64,000 bases of DNA from Mycobacterium numidiamassiliense (GTDB lineage Bacteria > Actinomycetota > Actinomycetes > Mycobacteriales > Mycobacteriaceae): the NCBI RefSeq assembly GCF_900157365.1, contig NZ_FUEZ01000004.1, positions 1,165,066 through 1,229,065 of the forward strand, read 5' to 3'. Below, piece by piece: positions 16,790 to 24,751 of this stretch. The notes below the pieces were generated by a model. The model was given only the letters and a program-made list of their open reading frames with translations. It was not told the DNA's origin and did not search any database. Position 1 is the stretch's first letter; every line of letters begins with the position of its first letter. A program made the translations under genes and the position numbers.

Positions 16790-17248
16790 ATGAAGGTGAT
16801 CACCTCCATCGACGACGCCGCCGGGGCGGTTGGCACCGAGTTGGGCGTTAGCGATTGGCTGGATGTGGATCAGGCGCGTATCGATGCCTTCGCGGAGGCG
16901 ACGGGTGACCACCAGTGGATCCACGTCGACCCGCTGCGCGCGATAACCGAAAGTCCCTACGGCACAACGATTGCCCATGGGCTGCTGACGCTCTCATTAA
17001 TACCCGCGTTGAGTAAGCCAGTGTTTCGTCGTCGAGAACGCCAAGATGGGAATCAATTACGGGCTCAACAAGGTGCGGTTTATCGCGCCGGTGCCGTGGG
17101 TTCCCGTTTGCGGGTGCGGTCGGATCTGGTCGACGTCACTCCGGTGAACGATGCGACCGTGCATCTGACGATCCGCCATACCGTCGAGGTGGACGGCATC
17201 GACAAGCCGGCGGCGGCGGCCGAAATGATCGCGAGGTACGTCTTCTGA
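16790..17248 (+). CDS. MaoC-like (R)-enoyl-CoA hydratase with an internally frame-shifted segment
   Basis: 152 residues, hot-dog fold. The hydratase motif is intact: FAEATGDHQWIHVDP ... GTTIAHGLLTLSLIP, as in mycobacterial HtdZ (Rv0130). Between about 17027 and 17095 the frame reads RRRERQDGNQ..., which matches nothing in the family, while the +1 frame reads VVENAKMGINYGLNKVRF, the expected conserved strand. An extra C near 17027 and a missing G near 17096 would explain this; the two shifts cancel, so the ORF stays open. About 23 residues of the core sheet are altered. Either the protein is damaged or the sequence has two errors. It follows the SDR gene by 24 bases. Confidence 0.8.
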   Translation: MKVITSIDDAAGAVGTELGVSDWLDVDQARIDAFAEATGDHQWIHVDPLRAITESPYGTTIAHGLLTLSLIPALSKPVFRRRERQDGNQLRAQQGAVYRAGAVGSRLRVRSDLVDVTPVNDATVHLTIRHTVEVDGIDKPAAAAEMIARYVF

Positions 17249-17272
17249 CAACAGCAAGCTGCAGGAGGCAGT

Positions 17273-17617
17273 GTGCAATTCGACCCCCGCGACGATCTCC
17301 GGCATCGTCCGGCCCAAGGCAAGCGGATGCGCGGCAGCCTGTTCTGGGAAGTGGTCGCGCCTGAGGAACAGATCGGTATGCAGGTGTACCTGTACCTGAA
17401 CGACCGCGGCCGGGCCGGCTACAACGTCGTGGTGTGGGGGCCCGAGGCTGAACCGCTGGCATTGCACCTGGGATCGGGCCGAATCTCGGACTCGGCCGAT
17501 CTCGAGCACCTCGAGTTCGACGGGCTGAGCCTGCGACAGTACGAGCCCTTATATGCCTGTACGTTGGCCTACCAGCGCGAAAACCTCGTTGCGCACAACG
17601 GTTTTCGAACGCACTGA
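17273..17617 (+). pseudogene. DUF7064-like conserved protein, C-terminally truncated
   Basis: GTG start with AGGAGG upstream. The first ~100 residues (RGSLFWEVVAPEEQIGMQVY, GYNVVVWGPEAEPLAL, FDGLSLRQYEPL) look like a conserved actinobacterial family usually found near steroid and aromatic degradation genes. Those proteins are normally much longer; here the frame ends abruptly after CTLAYQRENL in sequence that on the other strand is a Rieske oxygenase N-terminus. The gene therefore lost its 3' half in a rearrangement. Function unknown; the family name is from memory of similar proteins and is less certain than the truncation. Confidence 0.6.
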
Positions 17618-17741
17618 TTTGTCCGCTCACGCCGCGCCATAGTACGACGTCGTCACCGAGCAGACGTCGGCCAAGTGGTGTTGTGCTGATCTCATGCGAA
17701 GTGGCCGAGATATACGAGCACCTTCGCGGATAGTTGTTCAC
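17578..17741 (-). pseudogene. Rieske oxygenase (vanillate demethylase oxygenase type), N-terminal remnant
   Basis: A GTG at 17741 overlaps the reductase stop (GTGA) and starts MNNYPRR..., continuing YISATSHEI, PLGRRLLGDDVVLWR and AFENRCAQRGF. This is the beginning of a single-component Rieske oxygenase such as VanA, whose partner is a VanB-type reductase like the one just upstream. Homology stops near 17578, within the first cluster-binding motif; the expected C-x-H reads C-A-Q. The remaining ~290 residues are missing, replaced by the truncated plus-strand gene. It is a dead gene fragment at a deletion or inversion junction. Confidence 0.72.
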
Positions 17742-18712
17742 AGGTCCAGCACCAGCTTTTCGGTGCACGACCGTGAGACGCAGATCAGCATCACCTCGCC
17801 GGACTCCCTTTGAGACGCGCTGAGTACCGAATCCCGGTGATCGGGAAGACCTTCCAGCACCCGCGCTTCGCAGCTACCGCAAACGCCCTCATAGCAGCTG
17901 GTGGTAATGGGAATACCGGTTGCCTCTACGAGTTCGAGGATCGACTGGTTGGCCCCGACCTCGAGGGTCACCCCCGAACGCTGGCACACCACTTCGAACT
18001 GCTCGAGTGCGGCCGCTTCCTGCTCTGCCGTGGGTGCCTTGGCTGCGAACCGCTCGATGTGGAGGGTCCCCTTGGGCCAATGAGCGCACTGCTGCTCGAC
18101 CGCTGCCAGCAATGCCTCGGGGCCGCAGCAGTAGATCAGGGCGCTGTTCTCGGGTTCCTCGAGCAGCGATCGCAGGTCGAGGGGACCACACTCGTCCTGG
18201 GGCCCCAATGTGACCCGATCGGGATAGCGTTCTGCCAAGTCGGCGGCGAAGGCCATGGAACCCCTGGTCCGGCCGCCATACAGAAGTGTCCAATCGCTGT
18301 CGGCCTGCTCTGCCGCCTCAACCATCGCCATAATTGGCGTTATCCCGATGCCTCCGGCGATGAAACGGTAATTGGCGGAGTCGACGAGCGGAAAGTGGTT
18401 GCGTGGGCCCCGGACTCGCACGACAGAGCCCACCTGGAGCTTCTCGTGCACGTACTGCGAACCACCTCGGCTGTTGAGATCCAGCAGGACCCCGATGCGC
18501 CACGTCGTCGCATCGTGCGGGTCTCCGCACAGCGAGTACTGGCGGACCAGGTCGTCAGCGAGAAGCAGGTCGATGTGGGCGCCCGGCTGCCACCTGGGCA
18601 AGTACGTGTTGTCCAAATGGCCGAGGTCCAGCACCACGACACCCTCTGCGGGGGTGCCGCGGTGCAGGACGGTCAGCTCCGCGGTGAACTCGTGGACGCT
18701 GGCAATGGGCAT
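17738..18712 (-). CDS. VanB-type ferredoxin/flavin oxidoreductase (PDR family)
   Basis: 324 residues. Single-chain reductase passing electrons from NAD(P)H through flavin to a C-terminal plant-type [2Fe-2S] domain. The flavin motif is RQYSLCGDP, the nucleotide site starts at FIAGGIGITPIMAM, CCGPEALL is the NAD-ribose loop, and the cluster ligands are in CYEGVCGSC with a later Cys in MLICVSRSC. Such proteins serve vanillate demethylases, phthalate oxygenases and related enzymes. Here the downstream Rieske partner is destroyed, so it may now serve the P450 encoded upstream or be orphaned. Confidence 0.9.
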   Translation of the reverse strand: MPIASVHEFTAELTVLHRGTPAEGVVVLDLGHLDNTYLPRWQPGAHIDLLLADDLVRQYSLCGDPHDATTWRIGVLLDLNSRGGSQYVHEKLQVGSVVRVRGPRNHFPLVDSANYRFIAGGIGITPIMAMVEAAEQADSDWTLLYGGRTRGSMAFAADLAERYPDRVTLGPQDECGPLDLRSLLEEPENSALIYCCGPEALLAAVEQQCAHWPKGTLHIERFAAKAPTAEQEAAALEQFEVVCQRSGVTLEVGANQSILELVEATGIPITTSCYEGVCGSCEARVLEGLPDHRDSVLSASQRESGEVMLICVSRSCTEKLVLDL

Positions 18713-18740
18713 CGTCGTCAGGATGCTGGGGAAAGCCCGC

Positions 18741-20072
18741 TCAAGATACGGTCACCCGCGCGGGCAGGTGCTTGAGTCCACCTACGAAGTTGGTGTGCGT
18801 CACGCTGCCAGGCCCGAGCACTTCGATGGACTCCAGTCGGGGCAGTAGTTCCTCGAACATAACGCGCAACTCGAGCTTGGCCAGATGTTGGCCGACACAG
18901 GTGTGCGCACCGAAGCCGAATGCCATGTGATTGTTGGGCTTACGGTCGATATTGAACTCGTCTGGGTTTGAGAACAGGTCCGCGTCGCGGCAGGCTGATT
19001 GGAATAACGGCATCACCCGGTCGCCGGCCTTGATGGTCTGACCGTCCAGTTCGTAGTCTTGCAGCGCGCGACGCATGAAGTGCTTGACCGGTGCCACATA
19101 TCGCAAGCCCTCCTGGATCAGGTTGGGCACCAGGCTCGGGTCGGCTTTGACTCTCGCCAGCACCTCAGGGTGCAGAGCTAGTTGCTGCAGCGTGCCGGCC
19201 AGAGTGGCGGACGTTGTGTCGTGGCCGGCGGTGCAGATGGCCATGAACCAGCCGTACGTGTACGGAGTCGGCCAATACTCGCCATCGGGCTGCCTAGCCA
19301 CCGAGATCAAGGTGGCCAAGTCATCGCGGGGATTGGCCCTGCAGTCCGCGATCAAGTTGTCGAAGTAACCGTAGAAGTCCTGCACAGTGTTGGCGAACTG
19401 TTGGGCCATCGCCTCGGGACTCAGCGGCTCGACATCCTCGCGCTGGTGCTCGGGGTCCGCGGTGCCAAAGAATTCCTGGGTGAGCGCCATCATTCGCGGC
19501 TCATCCTCCGCAGGCACTCCGAACAGCGTCATCACCACGTGCAGCGGGTAACCCAGAGCCCAGTCATCGACGAGATCGATCTGCTTACCTGACTCGGAGA
19601 GTTTCTTGAGCTTTTCGATGGACTCGTTTGCCAGCACGCGGATCTTGGTTTCCCAGTTCTTAAGCTGCAAAGGCTTGAACCAGTCGAACGCGATGTTTTT
19701 GACGGTGGTGTGCTCGGGCGGATCGAGGAACGGCAGAGCGTCCATGAGACGGAGGCTGCCCCCCAGGAGTTGCTGGGTAAACCCGTCGCCCGCCTGGTTC
19801 TGCAGGATCGGGTTGTGCGAGCCGGGCTTGTCCGCGCCGCCGGCGGTGAAGATCTCCGGCTGCCCCTCGACTTCCTGGATATCGGCGTACTTGCTGACCA
19901 GCCAGAGCGGATCGTAGCCCTCGACGATGGCCTTACCGACCGGCATGTTGTTGCGCATCCACCTGTAGGCCTCGTGGAGTTCTGCGAGGTCGGCGTGCCC
20001 CTCGGGGAGCACGATCCGTCGTGCGATCTCGTCGGGGAGGATTGCTGTATCGGCCTGCTGGGCGGTGGTCAC
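18741..20072 (-). CDS. Cytochrome P450
   Basis: 443 residues from a GTG at 20072 with AGGAGGAG a few bases upstream. Soluble bacterial P450: I-helix AGHDTTSA, ExxR in EGLR, and heme-binding [11 protein letters not shown] with the Cys thiolate. It inserts one oxygen atom into a C-H bond or removes an alkyl group, using electrons from a ferredoxin or reductase; the reductase gene 28 bases downstream is a plausible partner. The CYP family cannot be named from sequence alone. An imperfect G-run repeat ~120-145 bases upstream may be its regulatory site. Confidence 0.92.
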   Translation of the reverse strand: MTTAQQADTAILPDEIARRIVLPEGHADLAELHEAYRWMRNNMPVGKAIVEGYDPLWLVSKYADIQEVEGQPEIFTAGGADKPGSHNPILQNQAGDGFTQQLLGGSLRLMDALPFLDPPEHTTVKNIAFDWFKPLQLKNWETKIRVLANESIEKLKKLSESGKQIDLVDDWALGYPLHVVMTLFGVPAEDEPRMMALTQEFFGTADPEHQREDVEPLSPEAMAQQFANTVQDFYGYFDNLIADCRANPRDDLATLISVARQPDGEYWPTPYTYGWFMAICTAGHDTTSATLAGTLQQLALHPEVLARVKADPSLVPNLIQEGLRYVAPVKHFMRRALQDYELDGQTIKAGDRVMPLFQSACRDADLFSNPDEFNIDRKPNNHMAFGFGAHTCVGQHLAKLELRVMFEELLPRLESIEVLGPGSVTHTNFVGGLKHLPARVTVS

Positions 20073-20189
20073 GGATCTCCTCCTGCTGTCGTGCTGTCGT
20101 GCCTGACCTGCGTTGCGCGCGTGATCGCTTGGGGACTCACGCCGGCGATTCAAGTGTTGTGGCGATGGCCATTTCGATCGCCCCCACTA

Positions 20190-20217
20190 GGGGGTTTATC
20201 GCTACCGCCTTGGGGGG
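20190..20217. repeat. G-run repeat, copy 1, upstream of the P450 gene
   Basis: GGGGG, a 17-base spacer (TTTATCGCTACCGCCTT) and GGGGGG. Copy 2 at 20646-20671 has the same G-run/17/G-run layout and 13 of 17 spacer bases in common. Both copies lie upstream of a minus-strand gene: this one ~120 bases before the P450 start, the other ~90 bases before the small gene at 20228-20557. They may be binding sites for a shared activator. No protein is known to bind them from this window. Confidence 0.5.
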
Positions 20218-20227
20218 AGAAGCCGAC

Positions 20228-20557
20228 TCAGACCTCCCGACAACCGTCATTGATCCACTGAACGATCCTCTTAATGGAATCGGAGGTTACGGGAGGAAGG
20301 TAAGCGGGCATCGCAGGAGTCACCGCCCCCACGGGAGGCTCCGGCAAGTCGGAACCGAAGGGGGCCTGCCCCCTCAGCGACTTCACCAGATTGGAGTTAT
20401 CGCCGTCGCCGAGGATCACAAGTGGCCGTCCGCCGATTTTCATCGCGACGAACCGGTCCCGGGTGATACCCCTCCAGAACGGGCCGTGGGAGGCTACGTC
20501 CGCGTCAGGCCCGCCGACCGAATCGTCGAGTATGGCGATGACGTCCGCGAAATTCAT
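20228..20557 (-). CDS. Small conserved protein resembling a heme-less cytochrome c-like (PSC1) domain
   Basis: 109 residues, ATG at 20557 preceded by AAAGGG. The pattern GDGDNSNLVKSLRGQAPFG, PAMPAYLPPV and a final IVQWINDGC resembles the planctomycete-type cytochrome c domain, in which a GDP..S.L segment is followed by MP..... and W I..G. No CxxCH heme motif and no signal peptide are visible, so it should not bind heme covalently and is probably cytoplasmic. It may be an accessory protein for the P450 that follows 155 bases later in the same direction. The family assignment is tentative. Confidence 0.55.
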   Translation of the reverse strand: MNFADVIAILDDSVGGPDADVASHGPFWRGITRDRFVAMKIGGRPLVILGDGDNSNLVKSLRGQAPFGSDLPEPPVGAVTPAMPAYLPPVTSDSIKRIVQWINDGCREV

Positions 20558-20645
20558 GGATGCCCTTTTCTGCTGTCACGACGGGCTTTGCTGGCGGATG
20601 AAGCACAGTGTGGATGGCGTACATCACGTTTCGCGTCACCACGAC

Positions 20646-20671
20646 GGGGTTGATTGCTATCGCTTTGGGGG
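20646..20671. repeat. G-run repeat, copy 2, upstream of the small cytochrome-like gene
   Basis: GGGG, a 17-base spacer (TTGATTGCTATCGCTTT) and GGGGG. It shares 13 of 17 spacer bases with copy 1 at 20190. It lies about 90 bases before the ATG at 20557, in the same orientation as copy 1 relative to its gene, which suggests co-regulation of the small protein and the P450. Confidence 0.5.
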
Positions 20672-20692
20672 CATAAAGACGCGAGGATCTAG

Positions 20693-21295
20693 CACGCGCA
20701 GGCCATATTTGGTGCGCCTACGCCGATCACCGACGGCGAACGCATCGAGGCGTACCGGGCCAACGCCCTGTTCGACGCCCACACCGATGACCCGGAGTTC
20801 GGCTACCGGTACCTGGCCGAAGAAGCCCGCCAAGCCGGGGAACCGATGGCCGAGCGCACCGCCTGGTGGATCTGCACCGACAACCGGTGGTGGAGTGTGT
20901 TCGGCAAGAAACGCGGCAAGAACGGCAAGACGGGCCCGCCTGTCCACGACGACCGCGTCAACAGAGACTTCACCGCCGAAGCGCCAAACATGGTGTGGCT
21001 AGCCGATATTACCGAACATCGCACCGGTGAGGGAAAGCTGTACCTGTGCGCGATCAAGGACGCCTTCTCCAACCGCATCGTCGGCTACAGCATCGGTTCC
21101 CGGATGAAGTCACGGTTGGCGACCACGGCACTGCATAGTGCGATCGCCCGCCGCGGCGAGACGCCCGGCTGCATTCTTCACACGGATAGAGGTCCGCAAT
21201 TTCGCAGCCGAAAGTTCGTGCACGCCTTGGGCCGCCACGACCTGGTCGGCTCCATGGCCCGCGTGGGTGCAGCCGGCGACAACGCCGCGATGGAG
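20693..21295 (+). pseudogene. IS3-family transposase (orfB), 5' part of a split gene
   Basis: Open frame beginning after a TAG at 20690, with AYRANALFDAHTDDPEFGYR, then MAERTAWWIC and the DDE integrase core: WLADITEH (first Asp), ILHTDRGPQFRSRKF (second Asp) and GAAGDNAAME (Glu). The N-terminus and orfA are missing. Coding stops making family sense at 21295, just after ATG GAG. The next codons, TCA TTC TGG, are found in the same frame at 24752, so an IS110-family element sits in the gene. The 5' truncation is a separate, older event. Confidence 0.85.
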
Positions 21296-21311
21296 ATGCT
21301 CCTATCGGGTG

Positions 21312-21490
21312 TCAAGTGGTGATCGGGGCGGTTTCGAGGAGTCGGAAGAGATGACGTGCGTAGTACCGCTTTAGACACCGCATGGCTTCACGTTTGGTCT
21401 TGCCATCGCTGACCCGCCGGGCGATGTAGTCCTTGGTCGGCGGGTGAACTTTGGCCCGGGCCAGGATGACGGTGTGCAGCGCTCGGTTGA
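21312..21490 (-). pseudogene. IS110-family transposase, C-terminal part (separated by IS21)
   Basis: Minus-strand reading RALHTVILARAKVHPPTKDY, IARRVSDGKTKREAMRCLKR and a final RLLETAPITT then TGA. This is the C-terminal helical end of IS116/IS110/IS902 transposases. It continues exactly from the QLN at the end of the fragment at 23653-24534; the joined protein would be about 351 residues. The TSD GTTGA (21486-21490) marks where the IS21 element entered. Confidence 0.88.
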
Positions 21491-21552
21491 TGTTGACGAC
21501 GGTCGAAAACTAGGCCAGAAGCGACGGTGAAAAGTAGGCCACGTGGTCGTGG

Positions 21553-22341
21553 TTATTGTGCCGTGTTGTCTGCTCTGGCGGAGGGCAAGGTGTCGATTCC
21601 GGTGTCCTTGAGGCGGTAGCTGGAGCCTTTGAGGGTCAGGACGTCGGCGTGGTGGACGATGCGGTCGATCATCGCTGCGGCGACGACTTGGTCGCCGAAC
21701 ACGTCGCCCCAGCGGGCGAAGGGCAGGTTGGAGGTCAGGATCAGCGAGGCGTGTTCGTAGCGGCTGGAGACCAGTTGGAAGAACAGGTTGGCCGCGTCTT
21801 GCTCGAAGGGGATGTAGCCGACTTCGTCGACGACGAGCAGCCCGATACGGCGTAGCTTGGCCAGCTCGGCCGGTAGTCGGCCGGCGTTGTGGGCGGCCTT
21901 GAGCCGGGCGACCCAGTCCACGGCGGTGGCGAATGCGATGCGGTGCCCGGTCTGGGCGGCCTTGATCGCCAACCCGATGGCGAGGTGGGTCTTGCCGGTG
22001 CCGGGCGGGCCGAGCAGCACCACGTTGCGGGACTTGGCCAGGAACGCCCCGGTGCCCAGGTGCGCGATCATGTCCCGGTTGAGTGCTGGTTGGTGATCGA
22101 AGTTGAAGTCCTCCAACGACTTCCGCGTCGGGAACCCCGCCGAGCGGATACGGGTCGCCGCGCCGGAGGCTTCACGGGCGGCGACCTCCCGCGAGAGGAC
22201 CGCCGCCAAATACTCCTCATGGCTCCAGTTGGCGTTGCGGGCTTGCTCGGCCAACCGGGCGGCGGACTCGCGGATGCGCGGCGCCTTGAGGGCTTGGGCG
22301 TAGTGCAGGACGGATTTGATGGGGTCTTCGGCCATGATCAC
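21553..22341 (-). CDS. istB: IS21 family helper ATPase IstB
   Basis: 262 residues from the GTG at 22341 overlapping the istA stop; an ATG two codons on is an alternative. AAA+ ATPase related to DnaC: Walker A GPPGTGKTH, Walker B LLVVDEVGYIPF, sensor region LILTSNLPFARWGDVFGD. It assembles on DNA with IstA and selects the target site. The sequence is full length with no visible defect. Confidence 0.95.
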   Translation of the reverse strand: MIMAEDPIKSVLHYAQALKAPRIRESAARLAEQARNANWSHEEYLAAVLSREVAAREASGAATRIRSAGFPTRKSLEDFNFDHQPALNRDMIAHLGTGAFLAKSRNVVLLGPPGTGKTHLAIGLAIKAAQTGHRIAFATAVDWVARLKAAHNAGRLPAELAKLRRIGLLVVDEVGYIPFEQDAANLFFQLVSSRYEHASLILTSNLPFARWGDVFGDQVVAAAMIDRIVHHADVLTLKGSSYRLKDTGIDTLPSARADNTAQ

Positions 22342-23582
22342 GCCACCTCGCCATCGGAACTGGTTGTGGCGGTGGTGAAGTCGACTCCGAACGCACGGTC
22401 GTAGTCGGCCAGATCACGCATCAGCTGATCACCCGCCGTCGCCGGTGGCGGACCGGCTTGGAACTGTCGACGCAACGCCGCGGCAATCTGAACGTGGGCG
22501 GGGTCGGTCAGGGTTTGTCGCGCCGCCCAGCAGCGGTCGTGAACCGCCAGCAGGCGCCCGGCTCGGCTCACCGTCACCTGAGTCAGGGTGGTGCTCACCT
22601 CGACGAGCTGTCCGATCGCGCTCGGGTCCACCGAGTAGTCGTTGCCGGCCACCCGCACGTAGTAGTCGCGTCCCAACCGCACCGAGGTCCCCGTCTCGGT
22701 GACCGGCGCCACGGGTGGCAGCGCCAACATTTGGAGTCGGTCGGCATCGAGGAAGTCGATCGGACGACCATCGAGCACCCGCACCCGACGCGCGTTGGCT
22801 ATCGGAAGCCATTGCCCCAGTTGATTATTGAAGTCCGCAAGTGAGGTGAAGGCGCGCCCGGGCAGGAATGAGGTCTCCAGATAGCGGTTGGCTCGCTCCA
22901 CGATCCCCTTGGATTCGGGGTCATAGGGTTTGAGTTGCACCAGCCGCGACCCCAGCGTGCCCATCAACGCGGTGACCGGATCGGTCAACCGGCCGCGGCG
23001 CCCGATCCCGGCTTCGTTGTCCCACCACAACTCGTGGGGCACCGCGGTGAAACTGCCCGAGAGCAGCTGCCACATCCCGGCGACCAGATCCATGGTCTGG
23101 CGCGAGGGCAGCATCACCGCGGCGATGAACCGGGAGAACGCGGCCACCATCACCAGCACCGGCAGCATCGCCTCCTGGCCGAACCCGACCGCAATCTTGG
23201 GTGCCGGGAACCACAGGTCGCACTGAATCACCCGTCCCGGTGGATGCGCCAGGCGATCGACCGGATCAGCAGGCAAGTACTCCGGTCGGATCGCCCGCAC
23301 CCGCTCCCGAAACCATGAGATCGACCCCGCCCAGCCGACCCGCTCGGCGAGCACCGTGGCCGGCAGTTGCGGATAGGCCGACAACAGCGCCCGGATCCGC
23401 GGCTCCACGGCATCGATCGCCGACGGCGACGAAGACCGCTCGTACTTCGGCGGACCATCACTGGCCACCGCGGCCGCCACGGTGTCACGCGCGATGCCGA
23501 GTTGTCGTGCGATGGCCCGCTGCGACAAACCCTCGCTGCGGTGAAGATGCCGGATCAACGCCCAGTCTTCCAAGGAGATCAC
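22338..23582 (-). CDS. istA: IS21 family transposase IstA
   Basis: 414 residues from GTG 23582, which gives the usual start ISLEDWALIRHL; frames opening further upstream run into the terminal repeat. An N-terminal helix-turn-helix (GLSQRAIARQLGIARDTV) is followed by the DDE domain: QCDLWFP (first Asp), LWWDNEAG (second Asp) and GIVERANRYLET (Glu), then a C-terminal domain with RLGRDYYVRVAGNDYSV. It appears intact. The stop overlaps istB. Confidence 0.95.
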   Translation of the reverse strand: MISLEDWALIRHLHRSEGLSQRAIARQLGIARDTVAAAVASDGPPKYERSSSPSAIDAVEPRIRALLSAYPQLPATVLAERVGWAGSISWFRERVRAIRPEYLPADPVDRLAHPPGRVIQCDLWFPAPKIAVGFGQEAMLPVLVMVAAFSRFIAAVMLPSRQTMDLVAGMWQLLSGSFTAVPHELWWDNEAGIGRRGRLTDPVTALMGTLGSRLVQLKPYDPESKGIVERANRYLETSFLPGRAFTSLADFNNQLGQWLPIANARRVRVLDGRPIDFLDADRLQMLALPPVAPVTETGTSVRLGRDYYVRVAGNDYSVDPSAIGQLVEVSTTLTQVTVSRAGRLLAVHDRCWAARQTLTDPAHVQIAAALRRQFQAGPPPATAGDQLMRDLADYDRAFGVDFTTATTSSDGEVA

Positions 23583-23646
23583 CCATCCAATCTGATTGGG
23601 TGGCCTACTTTTCAACCGTCGCAACTGGCCGGGTCTTCAACCGTCG

Positions 23647-24534
23647 TCAACAGTTGAGCTGGCGGTCACCACCACGTGAGAGACGGTGGCGAGTCTGGGT
23701 TTGACCCGAGGTCGCTTCGAGCGGTGCAACGCCGCCCAGGCGTGCGAAGGCGGCTTCGTCCCGGCAGCGGCCGGGGTGTGACCATGACACCAGGATCTGA
23801 GCGGCGATCAGCACACCGATGCCCGGTTCATCGAGTAGCGCTGGTGCCATCGACCGCACCAGCGGGATCATCGCCAACTCAAGCTCGCGGCACTCGTCGG
23901 TCAACTGCCTGACTCTGTTCGCAGTGCTGCGCAGCGACAACTTCGTAGCCGCGTATTCGGGGTCGGTAGCAGTGTCAGGGCGCAGTCGTTGGCAACGAGC
24001 CACCAACGCCATCAGGGGCCGCCCTCGGAGCTCCTCACAGAGGTCGACCGGCGCGGTGACGACCAGAGCCTTGAGCACGTTAATCGCAGCGACTCGGACA
24101 AGTTTCGCGCTATCGCGTGCGGTGATCAGTGTGCGCAGCCCTTCGCGCGCACCGCGTGACCGCGGGGTTGCCCAACTCGTGCGTCCGAGAATCTCCCGTG
24201 CGGCCCGGACTGCGTCAAGGGAGTCAGACTTCGCGCCGTCCTTGGCCGATCTGGTGCTGGGATGGTCAAACTCAATGACGAACTCGCCCTTGGCCGCCAA
24301 GGCTGCCGCGAGGCCGGCGCCGTAGCTCCCCGTTGACTCAATCGACCAGGCCCGCCGACCCTCGGTCGTGTAGGGCGCTGCCCATCGCAACGCTTGCCCA
24401 TAGCCGCGGGCCGTGGTGGGGAAAACTCTCGAGGCGAGCTCACCCTGGGTCTTCGAACATACGACGGCCGCGGTAATACGATCACGATCAGGATCAACGC
24501 CAATGACGTGATCGACGAGTTCTGCCAGTGCCAT
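23647..24534 (-). pseudogene. IS110-family transposase, N-terminal part (interrupted by IS21)
   Basis: ATG at 24534 with AGAAGGAG upstream. The N-terminal RuvC-like DEDD domain is visible: IGVDPDRDRITAAV (first Asp), AWSIESTGSYG (Glu) and DGAKSDSLDAVRAA (Asp pair). The C-terminal transposase_20 domain has DEPGIGVLIAAQIL and FARLGGVAPLEATSG. The frame leaves the element after GGDRQLN and stops one codon into IS21 sequence (…C, TGA). The C-terminal 57 residues, which carry the catalytic Ser region's last helices, are at 21312-21490. The protein made would be truncated. Confidence 0.9.
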
Positions 24535-24751
24535 GCCTTGCTCCTTCTAATGCGGCGGTAAGGACTCCGCCGAGGAGTTGAGGCAGGACTGTGATGGGTC
24601 ACCCGAAGGGACAAGCTCCTAATCAAGCCATCGAGGTCGGCGGTGCGGCTGACGGACATATCTCTCAATGAGGACACCGGTGGGGTCGGTCATTCTGTGA
24701 GTCACGTCAGCCAGCACCACCTTGCCGCGCAGCATGCTGAAAGTGTCACAG
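24535..24751 (-). ncRNA. Candidate IS110 bridge RNA region (non-coding left end)
   Basis: IS110 elements encode a bridge RNA in the non-coding end, with guides matching target and donor. Read 5'->3' on the minus strand this region contains CAGAATGAC (24697-24689), identical to the target left half plus first core base at the element's own insertion site; then TAGGAGC (24621-24615), identical to the element's right end; then TCACAG (24594-24589), complementary to core plus left end (CTGTGA). CGATGG (24633-24628) is complementary to the target right half. Possible stems: GGCTGACG/CGTCAGCC (24712-24705 with 24654-24647) and a CC-UUCG-GG hairpin at 24602-24610. The ends are not determined. Confidence 0.55.

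Larger units (their letters stand above)
21491..23652 (-). mobile_element. Complete IS21-family insertion sequence with 5-bp target duplication
   Basis: 2162 bases. The ends are TGTTGACGACGG (left) and CCGTCGTCAACA (right), inverted repeats with the TG...CA tips typical of IS21. A second conserved block inside each end (GGCCTACTTTTCA next to CCGTCG) gives the multiple terminal repeats of this family. The direct repeat GTTGA flanks it at 21486-21490 and 23653-23657. It carries istA and istB on the minus strand with a GTGA overlap. Both genes look intact, so the element may still be mobile. It interrupts the IS110 transposase gene. Confidence 0.92.
21296..24751 (-). mobile_element. IS110-family element inserted in an IS3 transposase gene
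   Basis: Bounded by AG dinucleotides (21294-21295 and 24750-24751), which read CT on the transposase-sense strand, the core used by IS621-like IS110 elements. Removing 21296-24751 joins the IS3 gene in frame (…AME|SFWSSMQ…). Without the nested IS21 copy and its target duplication the element would be about 1.29 kb, normal for IS110. There are no terminal inverted repeats. It has a 217-base non-coding left end upstream of the transposase gene (24535-24751) and about 16 bases after the stop. It is inactivated by the IS21 insertion. Confidence 0.85.

Noticed and set aside
24628..24633. CGATGG (minus strand) as the firm right target guide of the bridge RNA
   Set aside because: It complements the target's right half, but is only six bases and lies outside the stem enclosing the left guide, so it is kept only as a possibility.
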